Origin: Ornithinimicrobium avium
GTDB lineage: Bacteria; Actinomycetota; Actinomycetes; Actinomycetales; Dermatophilaceae
Assembly: GCF_003351765.1 (NCBI RefSeq)
Contig: NZ_CP031229.1
Location: forward strand, 2,108,001-2,172,000
Length of the DNA: 64,000 bases
Direction of reading: 5' to 3'
Shown: one piece after another, positions 1-7,725 of the stretch
Layout of the letters: each line of letters begins with the position of its first letter
Position numbering within the stretch: the first letter of the stretch is position 1
Program-made: the position numbers and the translations under genes
The notes under the pieces: model-generated
The model's input: only the letters and a program-made list of their open reading frames with translations
What the model was told of the DNA's origin: nothing
Database searches by the model: none

Positions 1-1790
1 AGGCCTTCACCGAGAACGGCATCGCGGATGGCGGCAACCAGCTGGCCGTCACGGTCCGTGGCACCTGCGCCCGGGTGGCGCGCGGAGTCTTCGGCCAGCA
101 GGCCGGAGCCGCTGCCGTCGCGATGATCAACACCGACCCCGGCTTCCCGCCCTACGAGGGCCCGATCCTGGACAACCCGGACACCGGTGCGCCCTACACC
201 GTCACGATCCCGTTCCTGGGCGTGCGCGGCGTGCTCGGCCCGAACCCGACCGACGACGGCGACCAGCTCGTGGCCGCCGACGGCCAGCCCGTCTCGATGG
301 TCGGTCAGATCCTGGACAACCCGGGCTACACCGACTCGGCCGGTTTCACCTCCGGCGGGCCACGCTCCGGCGACAGCGGGCTGGCCCCCAACGTCGCCGC
401 GCCGGGCGTCGCGATCGAGTCTGCCGCCGTCGGGACCGGCTACAAGGGCGTGCGGATGTCCGGCACCTCGATGGCCGCCCCGATGACCTCCGGCGTCGCC
501 GCGCTCGGCGTCCAGGCGCACCCGGAGTGGACCGCCTACGAGGTCACCGGCGCGATCATCAGCAGCGCCGACCGCGACAACGTCGGCGACTACGCGCTGA
601 GGATCACCGGCAACGGCCTGGTCGACGCCATGCAGACGGTCACCACCGACACCGTCGCCTTCGGCGACAAGCTGGAGACGGGTGGCTGGGAGAGCACTCT
701 CAACTTCGGCTTCGTGGAGTCGGCGAAGAACTTCAACGCCACCAAGAAGGTGACGGTGGTCAACAAGGGCACGACGACGCAGACCTACCGCGTCAGCACC
801 GTCGCGTCGCCGGACAGCCTCCCCGCGAACGTCACGGTGTCGCCCTCGAGGATCACCGTGAAGCCGGGCAGGACCGCCAGCGTCACGATCAAGCTGAGCG
901 CTCGCGCGGCCGACGTGCCGACCTCCCTCGGCGGGGACCAGTGGTCCTTCCACGAGATCAGCGGGCAGGTCCGCCTCTCCGCCGACTCGGGCGAGCTCAA
1001 CGTGCCCTACCTGATGGTGCCGCGCTCGCTCGCGCAGGGCGACGCCAAGGGCCCGAAGCTGGACCCGGCGAAGAAGGCGACCACCAAGGTCACGCTGGTC
1101 AACAAGGGCGGAGCCCTGCCGGCCGCGATGGACTTCTACACCTGGGGTCTGTCCGACGGTCAGGACGTCGACTACGAGGCGATGGGCGGCCAGGGCTACG
1201 ACCTGCGGGCGGCCGGCGTGCAGTCCTTCCCGGAGGACGACGTGATGGTCTTCGCGATCAACAACTGGGACCGCTGGTCCAACGCGGCGAGCCTGGAGCA
1301 CGACGTGCTCATCGACGTGGACGGGGACGGGGTGGCCGACCAGGCTGTCTTCGCCCTCGACTACGGCCTGGTCACCAGCGGCTCCGCCGACGGCATGAAC
1401 GCGGTGTTCACCATGGACCTGGCGACCGGCGCCATGGACGTCTACTACCTGGCCACCTCACCGACCGACAGCAGCACGCTGCTGATGCCGGTGCCGATGA
1501 GCGCGCTGGGCGTCACTGACGGGACGAGCTTCAGCTACGAGGTCGCCAGCTTCGACCTGGCCGGCGCGGGCTTCGACGTCATGGACGGCACGGCCGTCTA
1601 CGACCCGTGGAACAAGGCGTTCGACACCGACGGCTACTACACGGAGGTCGCCCCGGGTGCCTCGCAGAAGCTGCAGATCACGGCCGACCTGGACGCCTGG
1701 CGGGAGCAGAGCCCGCTCGGTCAGATGATCGTCGTGCTCGACAACGCTGCCGGCGAGGACGAGGCACTGCTCCTGGGCAGCGGCCGATGA
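1..1790 (+). CDS. S8 family serine peptidase (subtilase), 5' end outside window
   Basis: This is the C-terminal part of a secreted subtilisin-like protease; the frame is open from base 3, so the start codon and the catalytic Asp and His lie upstream. The first ~100 residues resemble a protease-associated (PA) insert (GQQAGAAAVAMINT). The nucleophile is the Ser of GTSMAAP, codon 468-470, followed by the usual helix and a long beta-rich tail of fibronectin/Ig-like type (about residues 230-570) that is typical of large actinobacterial S8 enzymes. The tail has acidic DxDxDG-like stretches (DVDGDGVADQ) that could bind calcium. No sortase motif or C-terminal membrane anchor is seen, so the product is probably released. 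Transcription ends at a strong hairpin just downstream. Family assignment is secure; the substrate is unknown. Confidence 0.93.
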   Translation, partial: AFTENGIADGGNQLAVTVRGTCARVARGVFGQQAGAAAVAMINTDPGFPPYEGPILDNPDTGAPYTVTIPFLGVRGVLGPNPTDDGDQLVAADGQPVSMVGQILDNPGYTDSAGFTSGGPRSGDSGLAPNVAAPGVAIESAAVGTGYKGVRMSGTSMAAPMTSGVAALGVQAHPEWTAYEVTGAIISSADRDNVGDYALRITGNGLVDAMQTVTTDTVAFGDKLETGGWESTLNFGFVESAKNFNATKKVTVVNKGTTTQTYRVSTVASPDSLPANVTVSPSRITVKPGRTASVTIKLSARAADVPTSLGGDQWSFHEISGQVRLSADSGELNVPYLMVPRSLAQGDAKGPKLDPAKKATTKVTLVNKGGALPAAMDFYTWGLSDGQDVDYEAMGGQGYDLRAAGVQSFPEDDVMVFAINNWDRWSNAASLEHDVLIDVDGDGVADQAVFALDYGLVTSGSADGMNAVFTMDLATGAMDVYYLATSPTDSSTLLMPVPMSALGVTDGTSFSYEVASFDLAGAGFDVMDGTAVYDPWNKAFDTDGYYTEVAPGASQKLQITADLDAWREQSPLGQMIVVLDNAAGEDEALLLGSGR

Positions 1791-1808
1791 GCTGACGCGC
1801 GACAGCAA

Positions 1809-1846
1809 CGAAGGACCCCCTCGCCCCGACGCGAGGGGGTCCTTCG
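1809..1846 (+). terminator. Intrinsic terminator-like hairpin after the subtilase
   Basis: A perfect 16-bp stem (arms 1809-1824 and 1831-1846, 6-nt loop) begins 18 bases after the subtilase stop codon. There is no long T run, as is common for terminators in high-GC actinobacteria. Confidence 0.8.
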
Positions 1847-1973
1847 GTTGCCGGCCCGAGGTCCGGGCCTGCGGTGGCCGCCCCCTGCGCGGTCGGATCG
1901 AGACTCTCAGCAAACGGCCAGGTGCGACTACACCCCGACGGATGTGGCTCCCGGGCCTCACTAGAATCGCGGG

Positions 1974-2771
1974 ATGACCGCGGACGAGGACCACTACTAC
2001 GTCGCGCTCGGCGAGGGACGCTACGAGCCGACCCGGCACACGATGGGCGCCTGGAGCGAGGATGAGCAGCACATGGCGGTCGTCACCGGCCTGCTGGTGC
2101 ACAACCTGGAGCGGCACGACCCGCGCCCGGACCTGCAGTGGGGCCGCCTGACGTTCGACATCCTGGGGATGATCCACCGCTCGGAGACGACCGTGCGGAC
2201 GCGGACCCTGCGGCCCGGCCGGACCATCGAGCTGGTCGAGGCGGTCGCCAGCGCCGGTGGCCGCGACGTCGTGCGCGCCAGCGCCTGGCGCCTCGCGCGC
2301 GCCGACACCTCCAAGGTCGCCGGAGCCGAGGCCGAGCCGTTGCCGGACCCGACCTCGGTGCCGGTCTGGCACGGCATGTCGCACTGGGGCGGCGACTTCC
2401 TGCGCACGCTGGAGTTCCGCGCGCTGGACGGGCTGCGCCCCGGCCGCGGCAAGGTGTGGGTCAGCACGCGGCACCCGCTCGTGGCCGGCGAGGAGGTCTC
2501 GGAGCTGGCCCGCTGGTGCGGCATGCTCGACGTCGCCAACGGCATCGCCTGGCGCCAGGACCCGGACGAGTGGCTCTTCCCCAACGTCGACCTCACCCTG
2601 CACCTGCACCGCCAGCCCGAGGGACCGTGGGTCGGCCTGGACACGCAGGTCTCCTGGGGCCCGACCGGGATCGGCCAGTCCTCCTCCGCCGTGCACGACG
2701 TGCAGGGCCCCGTCGGCACGGTGGAGCAGTCGCTGACGCTCCGGCCGCGGAGCCGGGACGTCGCGCCCTGA
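1974..2771 (+). CDS. Acyl-CoA thioesterase-like protein (double hotdog)
   Basis: 265 aa, no signal peptide or membrane segment, so cytoplasmic. It matches the actinobacterial thioesterase-superfamily pattern of two tandem hotdog folds: an N-terminal half with the LTFDILGMIHRSETTVRTRTLRPGR-type strand/helix pattern (about residues 58-85) and a C-terminal half with PNVDLTLHLHRQP and GLDTQVSWGPTGIGQSSSAVHD (about 205-250), the segment conserved in TesB-like/acyl-CoA thioesterase 3 proteins. The predicted role is hydrolysis of acyl-CoA thioesters; the chain length cannot be read from sequence. It stands alone, with its own upstream gap and a terminator-like hairpin 100 bp downstream. Confidence 0.75.
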   Translation: MTADEDHYYVALGEGRYEPTRHTMGAWSEDEQHMAVVTGLLVHNLERHDPRPDLQWGRLTFDILGMIHRSETTVRTRTLRPGRTIELVEAVASAGGRDVVRASAWRLARADTSKVAGAEAEPLPDPTSVPVWHGMSHWGGDFLRTLEFRALDGLRPGRGKVWVSTRHPLVAGEEVSELARWCGMLDVANGIAWRQDPDEWLFPNVDLTLHLHRQPEGPWVGLDTQVSWGPTGIGQSSSAVHDVQGPVGTVEQSLTLRPRSRDVAP

Positions 2772-2871
2772 GCCCGCCGGCCGCCCGCCCCACCCGTCCG
2801 GGTGAGCTCCGGTAACGATTCGGTCACGTCGCTGGCTTTCCACCGGAGCAGCGCGGAGGATGATGGCGGAT

Positions 2872-2909
2872 CCCCGGACGACAGCGTTGTCGTCGGGGTT
2901 CCTTCTTTT
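2872..2909 (+). terminator. Hairpin plus T-rich tract
   Basis: A stem of CCCC-GACGACA against TTGTCGTC-GGGG (2872-2898, one bulged base) is followed by the pyrimidine run TTCCTTCTTTT. It is the likely terminator of the thioesterase gene 100 bp upstream. It has an unusually good T tract for this genome. Confidence 0.65.
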
Positions 2910-2987
2910 CCAGGGACGCTGCGCACGATGTGGCACAGATCACATCTCCAGACTGCAACATTCGGGCCGCTCCCGACGTCTTAACTA

Positions 2988-3094
2988 GTGTCAGGACGGG
3001 ACACCTGACACCTCGTCACGAGGGGTCGCCCACCGGCGATGACGACGGGGGCGCGGAGGGCGGGGCGCAGGGTCAGGGGACCTGGCGCCCCGCC
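2988..3094. repeat. Three stacked inverted repeats upstream of the lipoprotein gene
   Basis: Three hairpins lie in a row: GTGTCAGG/CCTGACAC (2988-2995 and 3004-3011), CCTCGT/ACGAGG (3011-3016 and 3018-3023), and a GC-rich stem GGCGGGGCGC-AGG against CCTGGCGCCCCGCC (3059-3071 and 3081-3094, one bulge). They sit 70-175 bp before the start at 3164. They could be operator sites plus a leader attenuator; no known motif was recognised. Confidence 0.4.
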
Positions 3095-3163
3095 CCCGCC
3101 ACAACGTTCGTCCGGCCCCACCGGCCGCTCTTCTAGACTGGACGACCGACCCGAGGAGGACGC

Positions 3164-3712
3164 ATGATCCGCACGATCCCACGGGCCGCCGCGCTCGTCG
3201 GTGCGCTCACGCTCGGCCTGACGGGCTGCGGCGAGGCGTCGACGCCGGGCAGCACCCCGACCCCGACGGACGTCGCGACCGCCACCGGCCCGGCGCAGAC
3301 CAGCATCCCGGACGAGAGCACGTCCGCACCCAGCACCTCGGAGGACGAGATGAAGACACCCCGGCCGGTCCCCCTGCCCAGCACGGGTCAGCCCGATCTC
3401 CCGACCGGCCCGGTCCCCCAGGCCGTGCTCGACCGCCCTGACGTCCAGGCGGCGGTGGCCGACTACGCCAAGCGCATGGACGTGGCCGTCGACGACGTCA
3501 AGGTCGTCGGCTTCGCCGAGGTCACCTGGTCCGACGGCAGCCTCGGCTGCCCCCAGCCCGGCATGATGTACACGCAGGCCCTCGTCCCTGGCTACCAGCT
3601 CGTGCTGCGGGCCGCGGGCAGGACGGCCAGCTACCACGCGGCCAAGGACAAGGCCTTCTCCTACTGCGCCAACCCCAAGAGCCCGGTCGGCTCCGGCAGC
3701 AGCACCCGCTGA
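3164..3712 (+). CDS. Putative lipoprotein with conserved WSDGSLGCP domain
   Basis: 182 aa. A short type II signal peptide ends in the lipobox LTGC (Cys22), so the protein should be lipid-anchored outside the membrane. A Ser/Thr/Pro-rich linker (about 25-70) leads to a small domain (about 85-170) with VTWSDGSLGCPQPGMMY and a YQLVLRAAG strand, a pattern seen in uncharacterised actinobacterial secreted proteins; function unknown. Two Cys (in GSLGC and SYCAN) could form a disulfide. The start is supported by GAGGAGG at 3153-3159. The gene converges on the RDD gene, and the two are separated by palindromic repeat copy A. Confidence 0.8.
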   Translation: MIRTIPRAAALVGALTLGLTGCGEASTPGSTPTPTDVATATGPAQTSIPDESTSAPSTSEDEMKTPRPVPLPSTGQPDLPTGPVPQAVLDRPDVQAAVADYAKRMDVAVDDVKVVGFAEVTWSDGSLGCPQPGMMYTQALVPGYQLVLRAAGRTASYHAAKDKAFSYCANPKSPVGSGSSTR

Positions 3713-3771
3713 CCCGGAGGCCGCGCCGCGCCGTAGCGGCATACCTCGCTCTCGTGCATGACGCGCCGGTC

Positions 3772-3841
3772 TTGACGTGCACGTCAGTGGAGCGTTGTGG
3801 TCGCCAGGACGACCACAACGCTCCACTGACGCGCTCGTCAA
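3772..3841. repeat. Palindromic repeat family, copy A (double-headed)
   Basis: The head TTGACGTGCACGTCA (3772-3786) runs into a perfect 21-bp stem (3783-3803 pairs with 3810-3830, 6-nt loop), and the far end carries a degenerate inverse head (3827-3841). The whole 70-nt unit is one long palindrome. It lies between two convergent genes and could act as a bidirectional terminator. Four related copies are at 31926, 34065, 42333 and 43411. Confidence 0.85.
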
Positions 3842-3848
3842 GCGGGCG

Positions 3849-4538
3849 TCAGCCGATCTTCACGACCTGGGTGCCGGCGAACTTGTCGTGCCAGCCACGG
3901 CGCGCCACGGCATCGCCGCTGATGCCCACCGCGATGAGGATCATCGCGACCAGCTGGCCCAGGCCAGCGAGGACGCCGCCGATGATCGGGATGACGCCGA
4001 GGAGGCCGAAGGCCACCCAGATGTTGCGCCGGATCGCCTGCTCCATCGAGGGACGGCCACCGTCCTGACCCCGCGTCTCCAGCTTCATCACCATCTTGCC
4101 GATGGTCTGCCCACGCGTGGACTCCAGGTAGGCGAAGTAGGCCAGGTAGATGGCGGCCGCGAGGACCGAGCTGACGACGTTGGTGAAGAAGTTGCCGCGA
4201 CCCATGAGCCCGCCGGAGCCGTTCATCACCACACCGACGATGAGGAAGACCACGAGGACCATGTTCACCGCGAACAGGAGGACGTGGTCGATCAGCCGAG
4301 CCACGAACCGGTCCATCAGCTCAGCGGGCCGCCCGACGCCGCTCACGGCCCCGTCGTAGGGCTGGGCCGGCTGGTAGCCGCCGTACTGCTGGGACGCCGG
4401 CTGCTGGTAGGTCTGCTCGGGCGCCGGCTGGTAGGTCTGCTCGGGCCCGGGCTGGAACCCGGTCGGCGGCGGCGGCGCTCCGCCGGGACGGCGGGGCTCG
4501 TTCGCGGACGCGTTGTACGGGCTGGTGGGATCGGTCAT
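3849..4538 (-). CDS. RDD family membrane protein with Pro/Gln-rich N-terminus
   Basis: 229 aa. The start at 4538 (MTDPTSPYN) is chosen because everything upstream in frame is Arg-rich and unlike the family. Residues 1-75 are a cytoplasmic low-complexity stretch with a repeated QPGPEQTYQ-like motif and many Gly/Pro/Gln. The RDD domain follows: RLIDH at the first membrane helix, about four hydrophobic helices, TRGQTIGKM in the middle and RRGWHDKFAGTQVVK at the end. RDD proteins are small membrane proteins, some proposed as ion antiporters; no substrate is inferable here. It is transcribed convergently with the lipoprotein gene. Confidence 0.88.
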   Translation of the reverse strand: MTDPTSPYNASANEPRRPGGAPPPPTGFQPGPEQTYQPAPEQTYQQPASQQYGGYQPAQPYDGAVSGVGRPAELMDRFVARLIDHVLLFAVNMVLVVFLIVGVVMNGSGGLMGRGNFFTNVVSSVLAAAIYLAYFAYLESTRGQTIGKMVMKLETRGQDGGRPSMEQAIRRNIWVAFGLLGVIPIIGGVLAGLGQLVAMILIAVGISGDAVARRGWHDKFAGTQVVKIG

Positions 4539-5005
4539 CGGAAAGCTCACCCCTGGCACACGAATGGTACGGATCGTCTCCGCGTGTGCCGCCCGAGACG
4601 CACCGGTCACGCTGTCGTTGCGTGGCTTCCCCGCGACCATAGCGGGGATCGGGCCAGGTGGGAAGGGGTCACCGCGTCGTGGGCTCGGGATCGTGGGGCG
4701 CCCTGCGGTGCGACGCAAGGATCCCAGAGCGAAGTTCGCCCGCGACCTCCTCGAGGTCTGCGGCTCGCCGTTAGGGCGGGTGACGGGGACGGCGGTCACC
4801 TCGTGCGTCTGGTAAAGGCGCAACTCGGGGAAGCTCGCCCTGCCAGGAGTAGGTCGACGACACGGGGACCGAGGACGTGGATCGCGGTGGCCGGGTGTTG
4901 GGCATCAAGTCGTCCGCGGTCCTATGCGGCGCACAGCGGGTCAACATCAGCAGGTGGCCACGAAACTGGCACCGCGCGCCCAGGCGCCGGCCGCGCGAAA
5001 GTTCC
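4539..5005. other. Intergenic, nothing recognised
   Basis: A 467-bp gap upstream of the RDD gene and downstream of the glycosylphosphotransferase gene. Short open frames exist on both strands but none has a ribosome site or family resemblance. It presumably holds the RDD promoter; no tRNA, riboswitch or repeat was recognised. Confidence 0.5.
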
Positions 5006-6493
5006 TCAGTAGGCGCCGTTGGACCTTGGCCGCAGCACGACGCCTACGGTCCGCAGCAGGATCAGGAAGTCCAGTAGCGGGCTCCAGTTCTCCACGTAGT
5101 AGAGGTCCAGGCGCACGGCCTCTTCCCAGGAGAGGTCGCTGCGGCCGCTGATCTGCCAGAGCCCGGTTAGTCCCGGCTTGACCAGGAGCCGACGCCGAGT
5201 GGCTAACTCGTACTCGGCGACCTCGCGCGGCAGAGGTGGACGGGGACCCACCAGGCTCATGTCACCGCTGAGCACGTTGAACAACTGCGGCAGCTCATCG
5301 AGGGAGTACTTGCGGATCACCCGTCCGGCCCGCGTCACCCGAGGGTCCTTGCGCACCTTGAACAGGGGCCCGGCGGCCTCGTTGAAGGACATGAGGCTGG
5401 ACACCCGCTTCTCGGCGTCGACGACCATGCTTCGGAACTTCCACATCCCAAAGGTCCGGCCGTCCTGGCCGACTCGCACCTGACGGAAAAGCACCGGCCC
5501 GCGGTCATCCAACCACACCCACCACGCCACCCCGAGCACAACCGGCGAGAGCAGCAGGAGCAGCAACAAGGCCGCGATCCGGTCCATCATGTTCTTGAGG
5601 GTCAGCCGGGGTCCGGAAAAACTCGGAGACTCCACGTGCATCAGGGGTAACCCCTCCACCGGGCGGGTCAGCACACGCGGACCGGCCACCTCCATGATCC
5701 CGGGAGCGACGACGAGGTCGATGCCGGTGCCCTCCAACGCCCAACCCAGACGCCGCAGGCCGTCGGGCCCCAGGTCCGCAGAGGAGGACACCGCGATGAC
5801 GTCGACACCCAGCTCGATCGCCCGGCCGAGAACCTCCGCTTCCGTACCGAGCACCGGCACCCCGGCCGCGGTCCCCGTGCCTCCGTCGACGCACGCTCCC
5901 ACGACGTGATAGCCGGCGCCGGGCGCCCGGCCCAGCGCCGAGGCCAGGCCCGCGACATGATCTCTGTCGCCCACGAGCAGGACCTGGTCGCACAGCAGCC
6001 CCTCCCGCCGACGACGGATGAGCCAACGTCGGGAGAGCCAGCGCCCGAGCAGCAATATCGCCGTGCCCAGAGGAAAAGCGACCAGCACGTATCCGCGCGC
6101 GACGTCGAGCTGAAAGGCGTAGGCGGTGATCGACAGCGCCGCAAACAACCACACCGACCCGCGCAGCATCTTGCTGTACTCCTGCACGCCATGGCCGACG
6201 AGCCGCCCGTCGTAGGCGTGCACGAGGTGGAGTACGGTCACCCAGCTCACCGTCAGCGCTGCCGACACGCCCGTGTAGTCGACGAGCGCAAAACCGCTGA
6301 GCGGCGGCTTCTCGCCGCCGAATCTCACAAACTGTGCGCACAGCACGGCGAAGATCACCGCCAGCGTGTCTACGCTACGGAGCGTCAGCAGGTAGCGATC
6401 CAGGTAGCGACGTGCACGAGAGGGAGCGTCCCGTTGACGGGTCCATACCTCAGGCACGACGAAGAGTGAGGCGAGTCGCGAAGCGGCCCCCAT
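5006..6493 (-). CDS. Exopolysaccharide polyprenyl glycosylphosphotransferase
   Basis: About 495 aa, WbaP/CpsE type. It transfers a sugar-1-phosphate from a nucleotide sugar to undecaprenyl phosphate, the first step of lipid-linked polysaccharide synthesis. The N-terminal half has four to five membrane helices, then a Rossmann-like CoA-binding-type region (LLVGDRDHVAGLASAL and later). The catalytic bacterial sugar transferase domain fills the C-terminus: a membrane-embedded helix, KFRSMVVDAE, KYSLDELPQLFNVLSGDMSLVGPRPPLP and KPGLTGLWQISGRS. Start 6493 (MGAASRLAS) is preceded by AGAGGA; a GTG at 6586 would add 31 residues and cannot be excluded. It is isolated from the main polysaccharide cluster by 40 kb and somewhat lower in GC than its neighbours. 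Confidence 0.9.
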   Translation of the reverse strand: MGAASRLASLFVVPEVWTRQRDAPSRARRYLDRYLLTLRSVDTLAVIFAVLCAQFVRFGGEKPPLSGFALVDYTGVSAALTVSWVTVLHLVHAYDGRLVGHGVQEYSKMLRGSVWLFAALSITAYAFQLDVARGYVLVAFPLGTAILLLGRWLSRRWLIRRRREGLLCDQVLLVGDRDHVAGLASALGRAPGAGYHVVGACVDGGTGTAAGVPVLGTEAEVLGRAIELGVDVIAVSSSADLGPDGLRRLGWALEGTGIDLVVAPGIMEVAGPRVLTRPVEGLPLMHVESPSFSGPRLTLKNMMDRIAALLLLLLLSPVVLGVAWWVWLDDRGPVLFRQVRVGQDGRTFGMWKFRSMVVDAEKRVSSLMSFNEAAGPLFKVRKDPRVTRAGRVIRKYSLDELPQLFNVLSGDMSLVGPRPPLPREVAEYELATRRRLLVKPGLTGLWQISGRSDLSWEEAVRLDLYYVENWSPLLDFLILLRTVGVVLRPRSNGAY

Positions 6494-6735
6494 GTCGTCC
6501 TCTGACTGGACCCCGTGCACTCCAGCCCTGATCTCCCCAGAAGTCGTCAAGAGAAGGTCCCATCTGCTAGTCCCGCCGATCGCCACATTGCCGACCGTGG
6601 AGCGGGCCTTTACCTCTTCTTTACCCTCGCACCCTAGCCCTGTAGAGGCGATAGCGTCTACCAGTCGACTCCGATTGGTTCAGGAGAGCCTGTTGCGAGG
6701 CGTGGGACGGACGTGGCTGCGCGGCCCCGGCAAGC

Positions 6736-7725
6736 TCAGGAGACGACCGCGCAGTCGCGCAGGTGCACCCGCATCTTGACGAGGTCCTTGGCCTGGACCC
6801 CAGGGTCGTCCGCAGTCGCGGCTACCTCGCCGACGCCCTCGACGTCGACCTGTAGATGAACCGCGTCGGAGACCCTGACGGCCCGACGCACCACACCGGT
6901 GACTTCGCCCGCCTCATGGACCCTGAGCGCCCCGCGCCGCAGGGCGAGGACCCCGGACCGGGGCACCCTTTCGCCGGCGTGCTCCCGGAACGCCTCGAGC
7001 CGCGCGCCGTCGAGGAACGTCCCGTAGCCGACGAACTCCGCGACCTCGCGGGAGGCGGGCGCACGCCATACCTGCGAGGAGGGCCCCTCCTGGGCCACGC
7101 GGCCGGCGAGCATGACCGCCATCCGGTCGGCGACGGTGAAGGCCTCGTCGTGGTCGTGGGTGACCATCAGCGCGGTGGTGCCGGTGGCCACGAGGATCTC
7201 GCGCAGGTCGCCGGCGAGGCGGTCGCGCAGCGAGCGGTCGAGCGCGGAGAGCGGCTCGTCGAGGAGCAGGAGGGCGGGGTCGGCGGCGAGGGAGCGGGCC
7301 AGCGCGACCCGCTGCTGCTCGCCGCCGGAGAGCGTGGTGGGCCGGCGCTCGCCGTACCCCGGCAGGCCGACCAGCTCCAGCAGCTCGGCCACCCGCCGGG
7401 TCCGCGCGGCGCGGCCGACGTGCCGCAGCCGCAGCGGGTAGGCGATGTTCTGCGCCACCGACGCGTGCGCGAAGAGCTGCCCGTCCTGGAACATCAGCGC
7501 GAAGCCCCGCTCGTGGGTCGGTACGCCGGCGAGGTCGCGGCCCTCCCACCGCACGCTCCCCGCGGCCAGCGGCTCGAGCCCGGCCACCGCCCGCAGCAGC
7601 GTCGACTTGCCGCAGCCGGAGGGGCCCAGGACCGCGAGCACGGAGCCGGACTCGACGGACAGGGACACGTCGTCGACCGCGGTCTTCGTCCCGAAGCGGA
7701 CGGTGACGCCGGACAGCTCGAGCAT
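6736..7725 (-). CDS. thiQ: Thiamine ABC transporter ATP-binding protein (ThiQ-like)
   Basis: 329 aa cytoplasmic ATPase that energises the adjacent permease. Walker A is GPSGCGKST (about residues 34-42), the signature is LSGGEQQRVALARS, Walker B is LLLLDEPLSALD and the switch His is in MVTHDHDEAF. A C-terminal extension (about 235-329) forms a small regulatory or TOBE-like beta domain. The start overlaps the permease stop by one base (TGATG), so the two are translationally coupled. Assignment to thiamine rests on the TPP riboswitch in front of the operon and on the separate ThiB-like gene behind a second TPP riboswitch; by sequence alone it could be any Fe/thiamine/spermidine-type ATPase. Confidence 0.85.
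   Translation of the reverse strand: MLELSGVTVRFGTKTAVDDVSLSVESGSVLAVLGPSGCGKSTLLRAVAGLEPLAAGSVRWEGRDLAGVPTHERGFALMFQDGQLFAHASVAQNIAYPLRLRHVGRAARTRRVAELLELVGLPGYGERRPTTLSGGEQQRVALARSLAADPALLLLDEPLSALDRSLRDRLAGDLREILVATGTTALMVTHDHDEAFTVADRMAVMLAGRVAQEGPSSQVWRAPASREVAEFVGYGTFLDGARLEAFREHAGERVPRSGVLALRRGALRVHEAGEVTGVVRRAVRVSDAVHLQVDVEGVGEVAATADDPGVQAKDLVKMRVHLRDCAVVS

Noticed and set aside
6494..6586. Upstream GTG start for the glycosylphosphotransferase
   Set aside because: No ribosome site and non-family N-terminus; kept only as an alternative.
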